Shown here: positions 1 to 9,100 of the stretch, in pieces
How the letters are laid out: every line of letters begins with the position of its first letter
Position numbering within the stretch: the stretch's first letter is position 1
Assembly (NCBI RefSeq): GCF_002261225.1
Contig: NZ_NEVM01000005.1
Location: forward strand, 3,038,001-3,102,000
Reading direction: 5' to 3'
Origin: Bordetella genomosp. 10
GTDB lineage: Bacteria > Pseudomonadota > Gammaproteobacteria > Burkholderiales > Burkholderiaceae_B
Length of the DNA: 64,000 nt
The notes under the pieces: model-generated
Told to the model about the DNA's origin: nothing
The model's database searches: none
What the model saw: only the letters and a program-made list of their open reading frames with translations
Made by a program: the position numbers and the translations under genes

Positions 1-729
1 TTTCTGCGACAACCACAGCGCGAGGTCATCCAGCGCCGCGTCCGTGGCCACGCGCAAGGCCTGCACGCCGCCCGACGCGTCCTGCGTCGTGGCGGGCGCG
101 GCGCGCGCCACGCGCACGGCGTCGATGGTGCGGCGCTCCTTCAGCAGGACGGCCTGCAAGCCGACCCGCCCTTCGCTGGACGAACCGTCCGGCGCATAGA
201 CCTGCTCGAAGCGCGTCAGCGTAACCTGCAAGACCGGAGCGCGCGGATCGACCGTGTCGGCCAGCACCGGGCCCTGCGCGGACAGGCGCTCCACCAGCCG
301 CTGCTGCAACAACTGGGCCGGCGTCGCGGCCCAGCGATACGTCGCGTAGGACTGCGGATTCGCGCTCTCGCCGATGCGCCAGATCACGCCGGTATCGTTG
401 AGCATGGCCACCGCCGTGACGTTCACCGAGATCGGTTCGCGCTTGGGCAGCGTCGCCATCGCCGGCGTGGAGGGCCCCAGATCGAACAGCCCGACCTGCG
501 GACCATTGGCGCGGCCCACGCTGCAACCGGTCAACGCCACGGCGGCCGCGGCCAATCCGAAAGCGGGGAGCAGGCGGAGCACGCGACGGCGGGACCGGGC
601 GAGGACCCCGCTTAAAAACCGGCCGCGGCCGGCGTCGACGGATGCCGTCGACGTCGACGCGCCCCGTGCGGGTTGACCGGCCGACGTCTGGCGGCGAAGC
701 GCATATTCCTTGAACGAGCAGACCTTCAT
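1..729 (-). CDS. ABC-type transport auxiliary lipoprotein (DUF330/PqiC-like), 3' end cut by window
   Basis: The first 243 codons are visible and the gene runs off the left edge. The ATG at 729 follows a GGGAGATAAG ribosome-binding site and lies two bases after the stop of the MCE gene. Around residues 60-75 a hydrophobic stretch ends in the lipobox-like LTGCS, so the mature protein is probably an outer-membrane or periplasmic lipoprotein. This is preceded by an unusually long, basic, Ser/Thr-rich leader, so the true start could be internal. Later text such as GPQVGLFDLGPS fits the DUF330 family, whose members (PqiC) accompany MCE transporters and help bridge to the outer membrane. It is the last visible gene of a permease-ATPase-MCE-lipoprotein operon. 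Confidence 0.8.
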   Translation of the reverse strand, partial: MKVCSFKEYALRRQTSAGQPARGASTSTASVDAGRGRFLSGVLARSRRRVLRLLPAFGLAAAAVALTGCSVGRANGPQVGLFDLGPSTPAMATLPKREPISVNVTAVAMLNDTGVIWRIGESANPQSYATYRWAATPAQLLQQRLVERLSAQGPVLADTVDPRAPVLQVTLTRFEQVYAPDGSSSEGRVGLQAVLLKERRTIDAVRVARAAPATTQDASGGVQALRVATDAALDDLALWLSQK

Positions 730-731
730 GC

Positions 732-1679
732 TTATCTCCCGAAACCCGCGAAGCCGGCCTCGCCCGGCCCCGGGCGGGGCGGCGGTGCGCCGAACAGTAT
801 GGATTGAGGCGAATCGCCCACGCGGCGCACGGTCGCCGAGACGCCGCGCGCGGTCGCGTTGACCTGGTTCGCCATATTCGTGACGGCCGGCAGGGTTTCC
901 GTGGACAGGCGCGACGCGGCCTCCGAAATACTCTGCAAGCTGGCCGTGGCGATATCCAGGGCGCCGCCGCGCTGGTCCAGCCGCAACAACGACTGGCGGG
1001 CGATCTGCGCCAGCGCATCGAAATCCCGGGCGGCCGACTGGGCCTGGCGCGAGGTCGCGTTCAGGCTGTCGATCAGCGGGCCGAGCTTGGCGGCCGCCGG
1101 CGCCAGTTGGTCGCTGAGCACCTTCAGCGAATGGGTCAGGTCGACGGCGTTCTGCAACGAGGCGTGCAGGGCCTGCACGTTCTGCTCGTCCAGCAGCTTG
1201 CTCATTTGCTCGGAGATATTGCCGATGTTCTCCATGATCGTGCCGCCGCGCTGGGTGAAGCGTTCCAGCAGGCCCGGCCGCAGCGGAATCACGGGCAGTT
1301 CCTGCCCGACCTGCTTCAGGCGCTCGATGGAGCTGCCGTCGTCGCGCAGGTCCACGTTGGCCAGGCCGGTCACGCCCTGCACGCCCAACTCCGCCCAGGT
1401 CGATTCCGTGATGGGCGTATTGGGCGCCACGCCGATGCGGATGCGCACCTGGCCGGGCACGTCCGGATTCAGAGCCAGCGACTGCACCTTGCCCACCGGC
1501 ACGCCCTGGTAGCGCACGGCGGACTGCGCCGACAGGCCGCTGACCGGCGTGGAGGAAACGATTTCATAGTCGCGCAGGGCGGTGCGGTCGCGATTGATCA
1601 CCACGGCGATCACGATCACCGCCGCGAGCAATAGCAGCGTGAAGGCGCCGGCCAGCAGGGCGTAGCTACGGTTTTCCAT
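732..1679 (-). CDS. MCE (MlaD-like) family protein
   Basis: The product has 315 residues. It starts with MENRSYALLAG and a single N-terminal membrane helix, followed by one MCE domain at about residues 38-120 (YQGVPVGKVQSLALNPD is typical). A long helical C-terminal part of about 180 residues follows, ending in a Pro/Gly-rich tail. MCE proteins form hexameric rings or tunnels that carry phospholipid or other lipids across the periplasm. The ATG at 1679 is preferred to upstream in-frame codons because it gives a clean membrane anchor and overlaps the ATPase stop by only 14 bases. It is probably co-transcribed and coupled with its neighbours. The exact lipid is not evident. Confidence 0.9.
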   Translation of the reverse strand: MENRSYALLAGAFTLLLLAAVIVIAVVINRDRTALRDYEIVSSTPVSGLSAQSAVRYQGVPVGKVQSLALNPDVPGQVRIRIGVAPNTPITESTWAELGVQGVTGLANVDLRDDGSSIERLKQVGQELPVIPLRPGLLERFTQRGGTIMENIGNISEQMSKLLDEQNVQALHASLQNAVDLTHSLKVLSDQLAPAAAKLGPLIDSLNATSRQAQSAARDFDALAQIARQSLLRLDQRGGALDIATASLQSISEAASRLSTETLPAVTNMANQVNATARGVSATVRRVGDSPQSILFGAPPPRPGPGEAGFAGFGR

Positions 1680-2511
1680 TATTGAAGTCCTTGGGAACAA
1701 GATCGCCCAACGCGCGGCGGCCCCGCTCACCCAGAAAAAACGTGCGGATGAAGGGGTGGTCCACCTTCAGGATTTCAGGCAGCGTGTCGCAGGCGATGAT
1801 GTGCTTGTCGGCCAGCACGGCGACCCGCGAGGACAGGGCCACCAGCGTATCCAGGTCGTGGGTCACCATCACCACCGTGAACCGCAGTTGCCGGTGCAGG
1901 TTGCGCACCAGCTCGACGAACTCGTCGGAGCGCAGCGGGTCCAGTCCGGCCGTGGGCTCGTCCAGGAACAGCAGTTCCGGATCGAGCGACAGCGCGCGCG
2001 CCAGCGCCACCCGCTTGATCATGCCGCCGGACAGGTCCGAGGGCCGCTTGTAGGCGTCGGCCGCGGTCATGCCGACCATGTTCAAGCGGCACATCACCAC
2101 GTCCTGCACCAGGTCCTCGGGTATCGTGCGCAGCTCGCGCAGGGGCAGCGCGACGTTGTCGAAGACCGACAGGGCCGAGAACAGGGCGCCGGCCTGGAAC
2201 AGCACGCCCCAGCGCCGCGCCAGGCGGTTGCACTCGTCCCTGGACATCTCCGTCAGGGGCATGCCCAGCACCCGCACCGTGCCGGCGGCCGGCGCCTCCA
2301 GGCCGATGATCTGGCGCAGCAGCACCGTCTTGCCGGAGCCCGATCCGCCCACCAGCGACAGGATCTCGCCCGGATAGACCGACAGGTCGAGATTCTCGTG
2401 CACGACGTGGTCGCCGAAGGCCGTCTTCAGGCCGCGCACCGAAATGATGGGCGCGACGGTCAGCTCCTTCTCGTCGAACAGGTCCCGCTGTTCCCGCAGA
2501 TCGTCTCTCAT
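1666..2511 (-). CDS. MlaF-like ABC transporter ATP-binding protein
   Basis: A 281-residue cytoplasmic ATPase with Walker A GGSGSGKT, signature LSGGMIKRVALARA and Walker B LLFLDEPTAGLDP. This is the MlaF/Ttg2A type, paired with MlaE permeases for lipid transport. The ATG at 2511 overlaps the stop of the permease gene (ATGA), which indicates translational coupling. A longer open frame continues upstream, but that part lies in the wrong frame of the permease gene and is not coding. The C-terminus overlaps the start of the MCE gene. Confidence 0.93.
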   Translation of the reverse strand: MRDDLREQRDLFDEKELTVAPIISVRGLKTAFGDHVVHENLDLSVYPGEILSLVGGSGSGKTVLLRQIIGLEAPAAGTVRVLGMPLTEMSRDECNRLARRWGVLFQAGALFSALSVFDNVALPLRELRTIPEDLVQDVVMCRLNMVGMTAADAYKRPSDLSGGMIKRVALARALSLDPELLFLDEPTAGLDPLRSDEFVELVRNLHRQLRFTVVMVTHDLDTLVALSSRVAVLADKHIIACDTLPEILKVDHPFIRTFFLGERGRRALGDLVPKDFNNGKP

Positions 2512-3638
2512 AGGGCCACCCGGCTCAGCAGCACCGCGAAAAGCGCATCCACCAGGATGACGCCCGTAATCGCCGTCACCACCGACGTCGTGGTGCGGCG
2601 GCCCAGGCTTTCGGTATTGGGCTCGATGATCAGGCCGAAATGGCAGGCCACCATCGCGATGAGAATCCCGAACGCCACGCCCTTGACCAGGCCGATCACG
2701 TAGTTGGCGAAGGTGATGGCGTCCGGCAACGACTGCAGGAACCAGGCCGACGACACGCCCAACTGGGCCTGCGCCGCCAGCATGCCGCCCAGCAGCGCCA
2801 GGGCGTCGGTCCAGACGACCAGCAGGGGCATGGCGATGGCCAGGGCCACCACGCGCGGCAGGATCAGGCGCTGGCTCTGCGAAATGCCCATCACCCGCAT
2901 GGCGTCCAGTTCCTGCGTCACGCGCATCACGCCGATCTGCGCGGTGATCGCCGAGCCCGAACGCCCCGCCACCAGGATGGCGGCCAGCACGGGGCCCAGT
3001 TCGCGGACGATGGACACGCCCAGCAGGCGCACGATGAAGCGGTCGGCGCCGAACATCTGCAACTGCTGGGACGACAGATAGGACAGCACCACGCCGATGA
3101 GGAAACCGACCAGCGCGGTAATGCCCAGCGCCTGCGCGCCCATGCGATAGACCTGCGCGGAAATCTCGCGCCACGGCATGCGGGCGGGACGGACCGCCAG
3201 GTAGGCGACGTCGAGCACCAACTGGCCCAGCATGACGGTCATGGACTTGCCGTGGCGCGCGGCGGTGAATATCGCGTCGCCGATGGCGATCACGGGTCCC
3301 CAGCGGTCGGGCTTGGGCGGTTCGGCGGCCTGGTCGCCGGGGTGCGAGGCCAGCGCCTGGAACACCTCCTGCAAGCCGGGAGAAATGCGCAGCCGCTTGG
3401 GCAGGACGTCGCCCCAGGCGTGCCAGAGCAGGTTCGCGCCCACGGTATCCAGGCGCTCGATGCCGGTCAGGTCCCAGCGCATCGCCGGCGTAGCATGGGC
3501 CAACGCCTGCCGGCGCGCCTGGACCTCGCCGGGATGCGCCAGCGCCTGCACGCTCCAGTCGCCCGCCACGTAGCAAAGATCGCCGGACTTCGAGAAAGGG
3601 GCGACAGCGGGGTTAAGGGGCTGGGCGGTGTGGACCAT
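2508..3638 (-). CDS. MlaE/YrbE-family ABC permease with N-terminal STAS domain
   Basis: A 376-residue inner-membrane permease. Residues about 15-110 look like a STAS domain (WDLTGIERLDTVGANLL is the characteristic DxSGv-hDSaG pattern). The rest is an MlaE domain with several membrane helices and the conserved VTQELDAMRVMG segment. In the E. coli Mla system the STAS partner (MlaB) is a separate protein; here it is fused to the permease, as in several other proteobacterial MCE operons. It is the first gene of the operon and diverges from birA. Confidence 0.92.
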   Translation of the reverse strand: MVHTAQPLNPAVAPFSKSGDLCYVAGDWSVQALAHPGEVQARRQALAHATPAMRWDLTGIERLDTVGANLLWHAWGDVLPKRLRISPGLQEVFQALASHPGDQAAEPPKPDRWGPVIAIGDAIFTAARHGKSMTVMLGQLVLDVAYLAVRPARMPWREISAQVYRMGAQALGITALVGFLIGVVLSYLSSQQLQMFGADRFIVRLLGVSIVRELGPVLAAILVAGRSGSAITAQIGVMRVTQELDAMRVMGISQSQRLILPRVVALAIAMPLLVVWTDALALLGGMLAAQAQLGVSSAWFLQSLPDAITFANYVIGLVKGVAFGILIAMVACHFGLIIEPNTESLGRRTTTSVVTAITGVILVDALFAVLLSRVAL

Positions 3639-4021
3639 GTAGGGGGCGGCGGGGGCGCTGGGGCCGATGCTCCGGAACGGTAACAGAGGTAATCATACGC
3701 GGAGGAAGGGGGGGAATTGGTGGCGTGGGTGGGCAGGTGTGTTTCGGGAGATGGCGGGTGTGTCGAAGGGCAGGTGGCGTGCCGCGGGGCACCGGTGGCA
3801 GGCCAGCGTGTGTAACGCGCTGTTGCCGACATCCATCAGCCCGGCGTGCGCGTCCCCTGCCCGCTACGTCTCCGGCCTGTGGCCCTTCAAGGGCGCATCT
3901 CCCTCGCAGGCCATACAATCCAGGCCGTGTCTTCCCTTGCCCCACGTTCGGCGATGGCATGGCGCTTTGTGCCAGTTTTCCCGCCTTTCCCGACAACTTT
4001 CCGATAAATCCGCGTTACACC
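3639..4021. other. Divergent intergenic region between the MCE operon and birA
   Basis: About 380 bases with no convincing gene. It must hold the promoters of both divergent units. A TACAAT hexamer at 3914-3919 could be a plus-strand -10 box for birA, but no good -35 was found at the right distance. No clear terminator or long inverted repeat was seen. Open frames here run on from birA or are antisense and look non-coding. Confidence 0.5.
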
Positions 4022-4852
4022 ATGTCAGACCACGCTCTCCCGCCGCCCGCCACGCTCGCTGAACAGGTCCGCCAGCGTCTGCCGCATTTCGGCGACGTGA
4101 ACTGGGTGCAGGAAACAGGATCGACGAATGCGGATCTGTTGGAGCGGACCCGGCTGCAGGTGGGCGGCGGCGGCCTGCGCCCGTGGTTGAGGGGCGCTCA
4201 TCTGCAAAACACCGGCCGCGGCCGGGCCGGCCGCAATTGGCAGAATCGCCCGGGCCAGGCTTTGATGTTCTCCTGCGCCTTCGACACCACCCTCGCGGCG
4301 GCCGAGCTGCCGGCGCTCTCCCCCTTGGCCGGCCTGGCCGCCGCGGAAGCCTTGCGCGGGCTGGCCGGGCCTGATGCGGACGTCTTGCGGGTCAAGTGGC
4401 CCAACGACGTCATGTGGGGCGAGGGCAAGCTGTCCGGCGTGTTGGTGGAGACCACCCGCAATCCGGAAGATCGGGCGGCCGGGCATGTCGTGGTGATCGG
4501 GATGGGGACCAACCTGACCGATGCGGAAATGCTGTCGCGGGAGCTGGACCGGCCCATCGCGGACTGGGCTGGCACGGGCGCTTCCGTGCCCATCGCCGAC
4601 GTGGTCGCGGCCGTGGCGCGGGCCTGGCAGGAAGCCGTCATGCAACTCCAGGCGCAGGGTTTCGAGGCGTTCATCGAACGATATTCGCGCGTCGATGCGC
4701 TGGCCGGCCGCACGGTGCGGGTGCTGGACCGCGGGGAAGTGCTGCAGACCGGGACGGCGGCCGGAACGGACAGGCACGGGCGGTTGCTGGTGCGCACGAA
4801 TACAGGGGTCATGCCGGTATCGGTGGGCGAGATATCGGTGCGGACGGCGTAA
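4022..4852 (+). CDS. birA: Biotin-[acetyl-CoA-carboxylase] ligase
   Basis: A 276-residue biotin protein ligase that attaches biotin to the BCCP subunit of acetyl-CoA carboxylase. Visible motifs are GSTNADLL near the N-terminus, the biotinyl-AMP loop GRGRAGRNW and the catalytic-lysine segment KWPNDVMW. The C-terminal SH3-like domain ends in VSVGEISVR. No helix-turn-helix precedes the ligase domain, so this is a mono-functional ligase, not an E. coli-type repressor. The ATG at 4022 (MSDHALPPP) was chosen because upstream in-frame sequence has no family similarity; the ribosome-binding site is weak. coaX starts 22 bases downstream. Confidence 0.93.
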   Translation: MSDHALPPPATLAEQVRQRLPHFGDVNWVQETGSTNADLLERTRLQVGGGGLRPWLRGAHLQNTGRGRAGRNWQNRPGQALMFSCAFDTTLAAAELPALSPLAGLAAAEALRGLAGPDADVLRVKWPNDVMWGEGKLSGVLVETTRNPEDRAAGHVVVIGMGTNLTDAEMLSRELDRPIADWAGTGASVPIADVVAAVARAWQEAVMQLQAQGFEAFIERYSRVDALAGRTVRVLDRGEVLQTGTAAGTDRHGRLLVRTNTGVMPVSVGEISVRTA

Positions 4853-4874
4853 GAGGCGCCATCAAGGGAAGGCC

Positions 4875-5750
4875 ATGGATATCCTGATCGACGCCGGGAA
4901 TACGCGCCTGAAGGTAGGCTGGGTCAATACCGCTGCCGCGCGGGGGGCGACGGATGCCGGCCCTGGAGGTACGGTGACGGCCGGTCCGCCTGCGTTACCG
5001 AGCAAGTCGCTGGCCGTCCCCTGCGCCTTCGATAACAACGACACCGATGCTTTCGCCGCGTGGCTGGACACCCTGCCCGCGGCCCCGCGCCGCGCGTTGG
5101 GCAGCAATGTCGCCGGCCCGGCGCGCGCCGCGGCGATCGAAGCCGCCTTGGCGCGGCATGGCTGCGCCATCGAATGGATCACGCCGCGTAAAGAGGCGCT
5201 GGGGCTGACGTCGCGCTATCAATATCCGGAACGGCTCGGGTCCGACCGCTGGGCCGCGATGCTGGGCGTGCTCAGCCGTCTGCCGGCGCCGCGCCCGGCC
5301 TTCCTGCTGGCCTCCTTCGGCACGGCGACGACGCTGGATACGGTCGGCGCGGAGGGGGTTTTTGAAGGCGGCCTGATCCTGCCTGGTCCGGTGATGATGC
5401 GGCGAGCGCTGGAGAGCGGGACCGCGGACCTGCCGCTGGCGCGAGGGAAACCCGTGCTGTTCCCGATCGAAACCCACGCCGCCATCGCGACCGGCGTAGC
5501 CGCCGCCCAGGCCGGCGCCGTCGTGCGCCAATGGCTGGCCGCGCGGCAACGCTACGAGGGACGGCCGCCTGCGTTGTATGTCGCCGGCGGCGGTTGGCAT
5601 GAGGTCGAGGCGGAAACGCGGCGGCTGCTGGCGCAGGTAAGCGAGGCAACGGGGGATTTGCCCTGCGAGCCTCAGGTGGTCGACAATCCGGTGTTGGATG
5701 GACTTGCCAGCCTGCTGCTCGCGCAAACGGCGGCGGCGTCCTCCGCTTGA
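4875..5750 (+). CDS. coaX: Type III pantothenate kinase (Baf in Bordetella)
   Basis: A 291-residue ASKHA-fold kinase for the first step of coenzyme A synthesis. It shows the N-terminal phosphate motif [11 protein letters not shown], the segment [10 protein letters not shown] with the catalytic Asp, and [10 protein letters not shown]. The start at 4875 has an AAGGGAAGG ribosome-binding site. CoaX was first described in Bordetella pertussis as Baf, the Bvg accessory factor, and sits there next to birA as it does here. A panB gene for pantothenate synthesis lies 55 kb away in the same window, with no evident linkage. Confidence 0.95.
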   Translation: MDILIDAGNTRLKVGWVNTAAARGATDAGPGGTVTAGPPALPSKSLAVPCAFDNNDTDAFAAWLDTLPAAPRRALGSNVAGPARAAAIEAALARHGCAIEWITPRKEALGLTSRYQYPERLGSDRWAAMLGVLSRLPAPRPAFLLASFGTATTLDTVGAEGVFEGGLILPGPVMMRRALESGTADLPLARGKPVLFPIETHAAIATGVAAAQAGAVVRQWLAARQRYEGRPPALYVAGGGWHEVEAETRRLLAQVSEATGDLPCEPQVVDNPVLDGLASLLLAQTAAASSA

Positions 5751-5799
5751 ACCACCCTTCTACTTGCTATTGCCGTTACTGGATTTGGGATACGCGCCG

Positions 5800-5952
5800 A
5801 TGCGAATACTGTTCGTGCTTATCGTGCTGGCCAACGTCATGATGTATGGCATCGGCCAGGGATGGTTTGGACTGGCGCCGTCGGAGGAAGGGCGGGATCC
5901 GGGGCGGTTCAGGACGGAGTTGAATGCGGAGAGGGTGACGGTGGGTAAGTAA
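5800..5952 (+). pseudogene. 50-codon stub, probable truncated SPOR-domain protein gene
   Basis: The product would be 50 residues: one hydrophobic helix (MRILFVLIVLANVMMYGIGQ), then LAPSEEGRDPGR and a short hydrophilic end. From memory of related genomes, coaX is commonly followed in Bordetella/Achromobacter by an SPOR-domain protein with just this kind of N-terminus, but over 200 residues long. Here the reading frame stops where the sequence becomes AT-richer and the polysaccharide locus begins. This suggests truncation by recombination. It could instead be a genuine small membrane protein; the ribosome-binding site is poor. Confidence 0.5.
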
Positions 5953-6145
5953 ATTGAATCAACTTAGACGGCATATTTTCCTGCCCTTCGACGCCTAGAA
6001 TGCCCGTTTCATGGTTCATCGTACAATCTACGCCCCCGCACGAAGTCAACAATAGCGTGGATATTTCCGTTCGCGCCTTTTGCTCCAACCCATCAATCCA
6101 ATCTTGTTCGCGTCTCTCACTCTAAATTTATTAACTTGGTGACCC

Positions 6146-9100
6146 GTGGAAGAACTGCTTTATTGGCTCAAGGGCGAAAGCGAACAGAACCTTGGCGATT
6201 TTCTCTCCGAATACTTGAGTCAGCATCTGTTCATTCGAACACCGCGCCGGAATGCTGAGGTACGCATCATAGGGAGCGCGTTGGCCGATTTCATGGTGCC
6301 GGCCGCCGCCCAGGACGCGACCACGACGGAACCCGGATCGACAGCCGATTCCGCGCCTATGCCCCGGCTCATCGCCTGGGGCCTGGGTGTGCGTGACGAA
6401 GGCAGTCTCAGTCCCGAAGCCCAGGCTCGAATCGAAGTCTCGGCAGTTCGCGGGCCTATTTCTGCCAGCGAACTGAAACTGGGTATGAACGTACCCATTG
6501 GCGATCCGGGCTTGCTCATGCCCGCGCTGTATTCTCCGCGGCGCAATGAGCATGCGGCGAGCAGGACAATATGTATCCCGCACTTCCATGATCGCCGCAC
6601 CGACGCGGCCATTCTCGCGGCCAGCCAATGCGACTTGGTATTACGCGCATCCATCCCGAACGATCTACACGAGATCGAGCGATTCATCGACAGCCTGACC
6701 TCCGCCGATTTCGTACTTTGCGGATCCCTGCATGCCGCCATACTGGCCGTGGCGTATGGCGTTCCGTTCGCCTACTGGGACTCGGGCAATATCGACCTGC
6801 CGATCAAGTGGAAGGACTTCTCTGCCTCCATTGGCATCGATGCGCCATTCGCGGCCACACTGGACGAAGGACGAAAGATATGGAGCGGGCAAATCGAAGG
6901 CCACATCCAACTGCCCCCTTTGGGAAAGTTGCTGGCAAGCGCCCCTTACATTATCCGGCCGGACGCGCTGCTCAAGGTGGCGCGCCACATCCTGGCCCGC
7001 CACACCGACCAGCCGGCGTGCATGGCACAGCTGTCCGCGATGATCGACGCGTTTGGTGAAAAAGCGGAGCACTTCCAGCAGATCGCCGACGAGGCCACCG
7101 AGAGCGACCACCACCTGCGCTTGCTCACGACAGCTTACGAAGCCAAGATGGCCGAACTCCAGCAAAGCCTAATCGCGGCAGAGCAGGCTGCCACGGAAGC
7201 TAGGAAGGCTCTCGCGGACAGCGAAGCCGCCGTCGCCGACCTCGAAAGCAGGCACACGCAACAGATTCGAGAACTGAACCTCCAACTCGAGGACATACAT
7301 CGCCAACTCGGCCATGAAAACCAGCGCGCCCAGCTGGGCCAGGAATTGAGCAGCCGGCTTGATCTCCTGCGAGGGAAATTGGGGGAAAAGGCGGCCCACG
7401 CGCAACTGGTCCAGGAAGTCACTGCACATCTCGAACAACTGCAACGGGAACTCGACAACAAGGCGGGACTGGACGCCTACGCCCAGGACATGCAACGCCG
7501 GCTACACGATCTGCAGCATCTTTACGATGCGACAGTAGGCAGCCTCAGTTGGCGCGTGACCGCGCCCCTGCGCAATTTCCTGAGCCGTCATCCAGGCGCT
7601 TGGCGACGGATGAAACGTTTCGTGTCGATTCTGAAAGCCCCGTCACGATTGGGGGCTGCGCGCAGGAAGGCGATCATCAAGCAATCCTGCCTGTTCGATG
7701 CCGACTGGTATCTGGAGAGCAATGCGGATGTCCGGGAAAGCAGGCAGAATCCGCTGGATCATTATGTCGCATACGGCGCGGCCGAAGGCCGCAGTCCGCG
7801 CCGCCTCTTCGATGTGCAGTATTACCTCGGCCAGACCCGGGACCGCCATGCCGCGTCCAGGAATCCCCTGCTGCATTACATAAAACGCGGACGCCGCGCC
7901 GGCCTAGCCTACAGCCCGATTTTTGCAGAACTTTCCAACCTCGCTTTTTCGGAAGAATCGAACCCCGTCGTTTCCATCATTATCCCGACTTACGGACAAG
8001 TCGATTTCACGGCGCAGTGCCTGCTCTCGATCTACCAGAGCAAACCCAAGGTCAGTTTCGAGATCATCGTCGCCGAAGACGCATCTGGCGACCCGGATGT
8101 CCAGCGCTTGCGCGCAGTCAAGAACATCAATCTGATCGAGCGCAAGCAGAACCTGGGTTTCCTGCGTTCCTGCAACGATGCCGCCCGCGTCGCGCGCGGC
8201 GAATATATTTTCCTGCTGAACAACGACACGCAGGTTCTCCCGGACGCGCTCGACGAACTGGTGGCGGTATTCGCGGCCTGGCCTGAGAAAGTCGGCATGG
8301 CGGGCGCGCGTTTGCTATACCCTGGAGGCATGCTGCAGGAAGCGGGCGGTCTGATCTGGAAAGACGGGGCTGGCGACAATTTCGGCAAGTTCGACGACGC
8401 CAACAAGCATCAATTCTCGTACCATCGCCGCGCGGACTATATCTCCGGCGCAGCCATCATGATTCCCAAGCCGCTTTGGGAACAACTCGAAGGTTTCGAC
8501 GAACATTATCTGCCCGCCTATTGCGAGGACAGCGATCTTGCCTTCCGCATCCGGCAAGCCGGCCACGAAGTCGTTTATGTATCGACCGCCAGCGTCGTCC
8601 ACTTTGAAGGCATTTCCCACGGCCGCGATCTTACGCAAGGCATCAAGGCCTACCAGGTCGAAAACACGAAGCGTCTGCGTGAACGCTGGAAGGAGGTGTT
8701 CCTATCGGAACAGGCCGCTCACGGTGACCGCTCCATCCGCGCCCGCGACCGGGCCATGCACCGCAAGGTGACGCTGGTCATCGACCATTATGTGCCGGAG
8801 CCAGACAAAGACGCCGGCTCGCGGACCATGACCGCATTCATAGAACAATTGGTCGCCAGCGGCCGTGTCGTCAAGTTCTGGCCCGATAACCGTCATCGCT
8901 CGCCGTATACGACCCGCTTCGCCAGAATGGGTGTCGAAGTCATCTATGGTCCCTGGATACCGTCGTTCGAGGAATGGATACAGGCCAACGGGGGCGACAT
9001 CGATGAAGTTCTGCTGTCGCGACCACAAATCTCGGTACGCTACATCGATGAGCTGAACCGCCATACGCGGGCCAGGCTGGTCTATTACGGCCATGACCTG

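Noticed and set aside
26..1018. 330-codon minus-strand open frame
   Set aside because: It runs across the end of the MCE gene in another frame; its Arg/Pro-rich text is typical of a GC-rich shadow, while the lipoprotein and MCE frames show real motifs.
3725..4021. 99-codon N-terminal extension of birA
   Set aside because: No similarity to a BirA helix-turn-helix; Cys/Arg/Pro-rich and contains the likely promoter.
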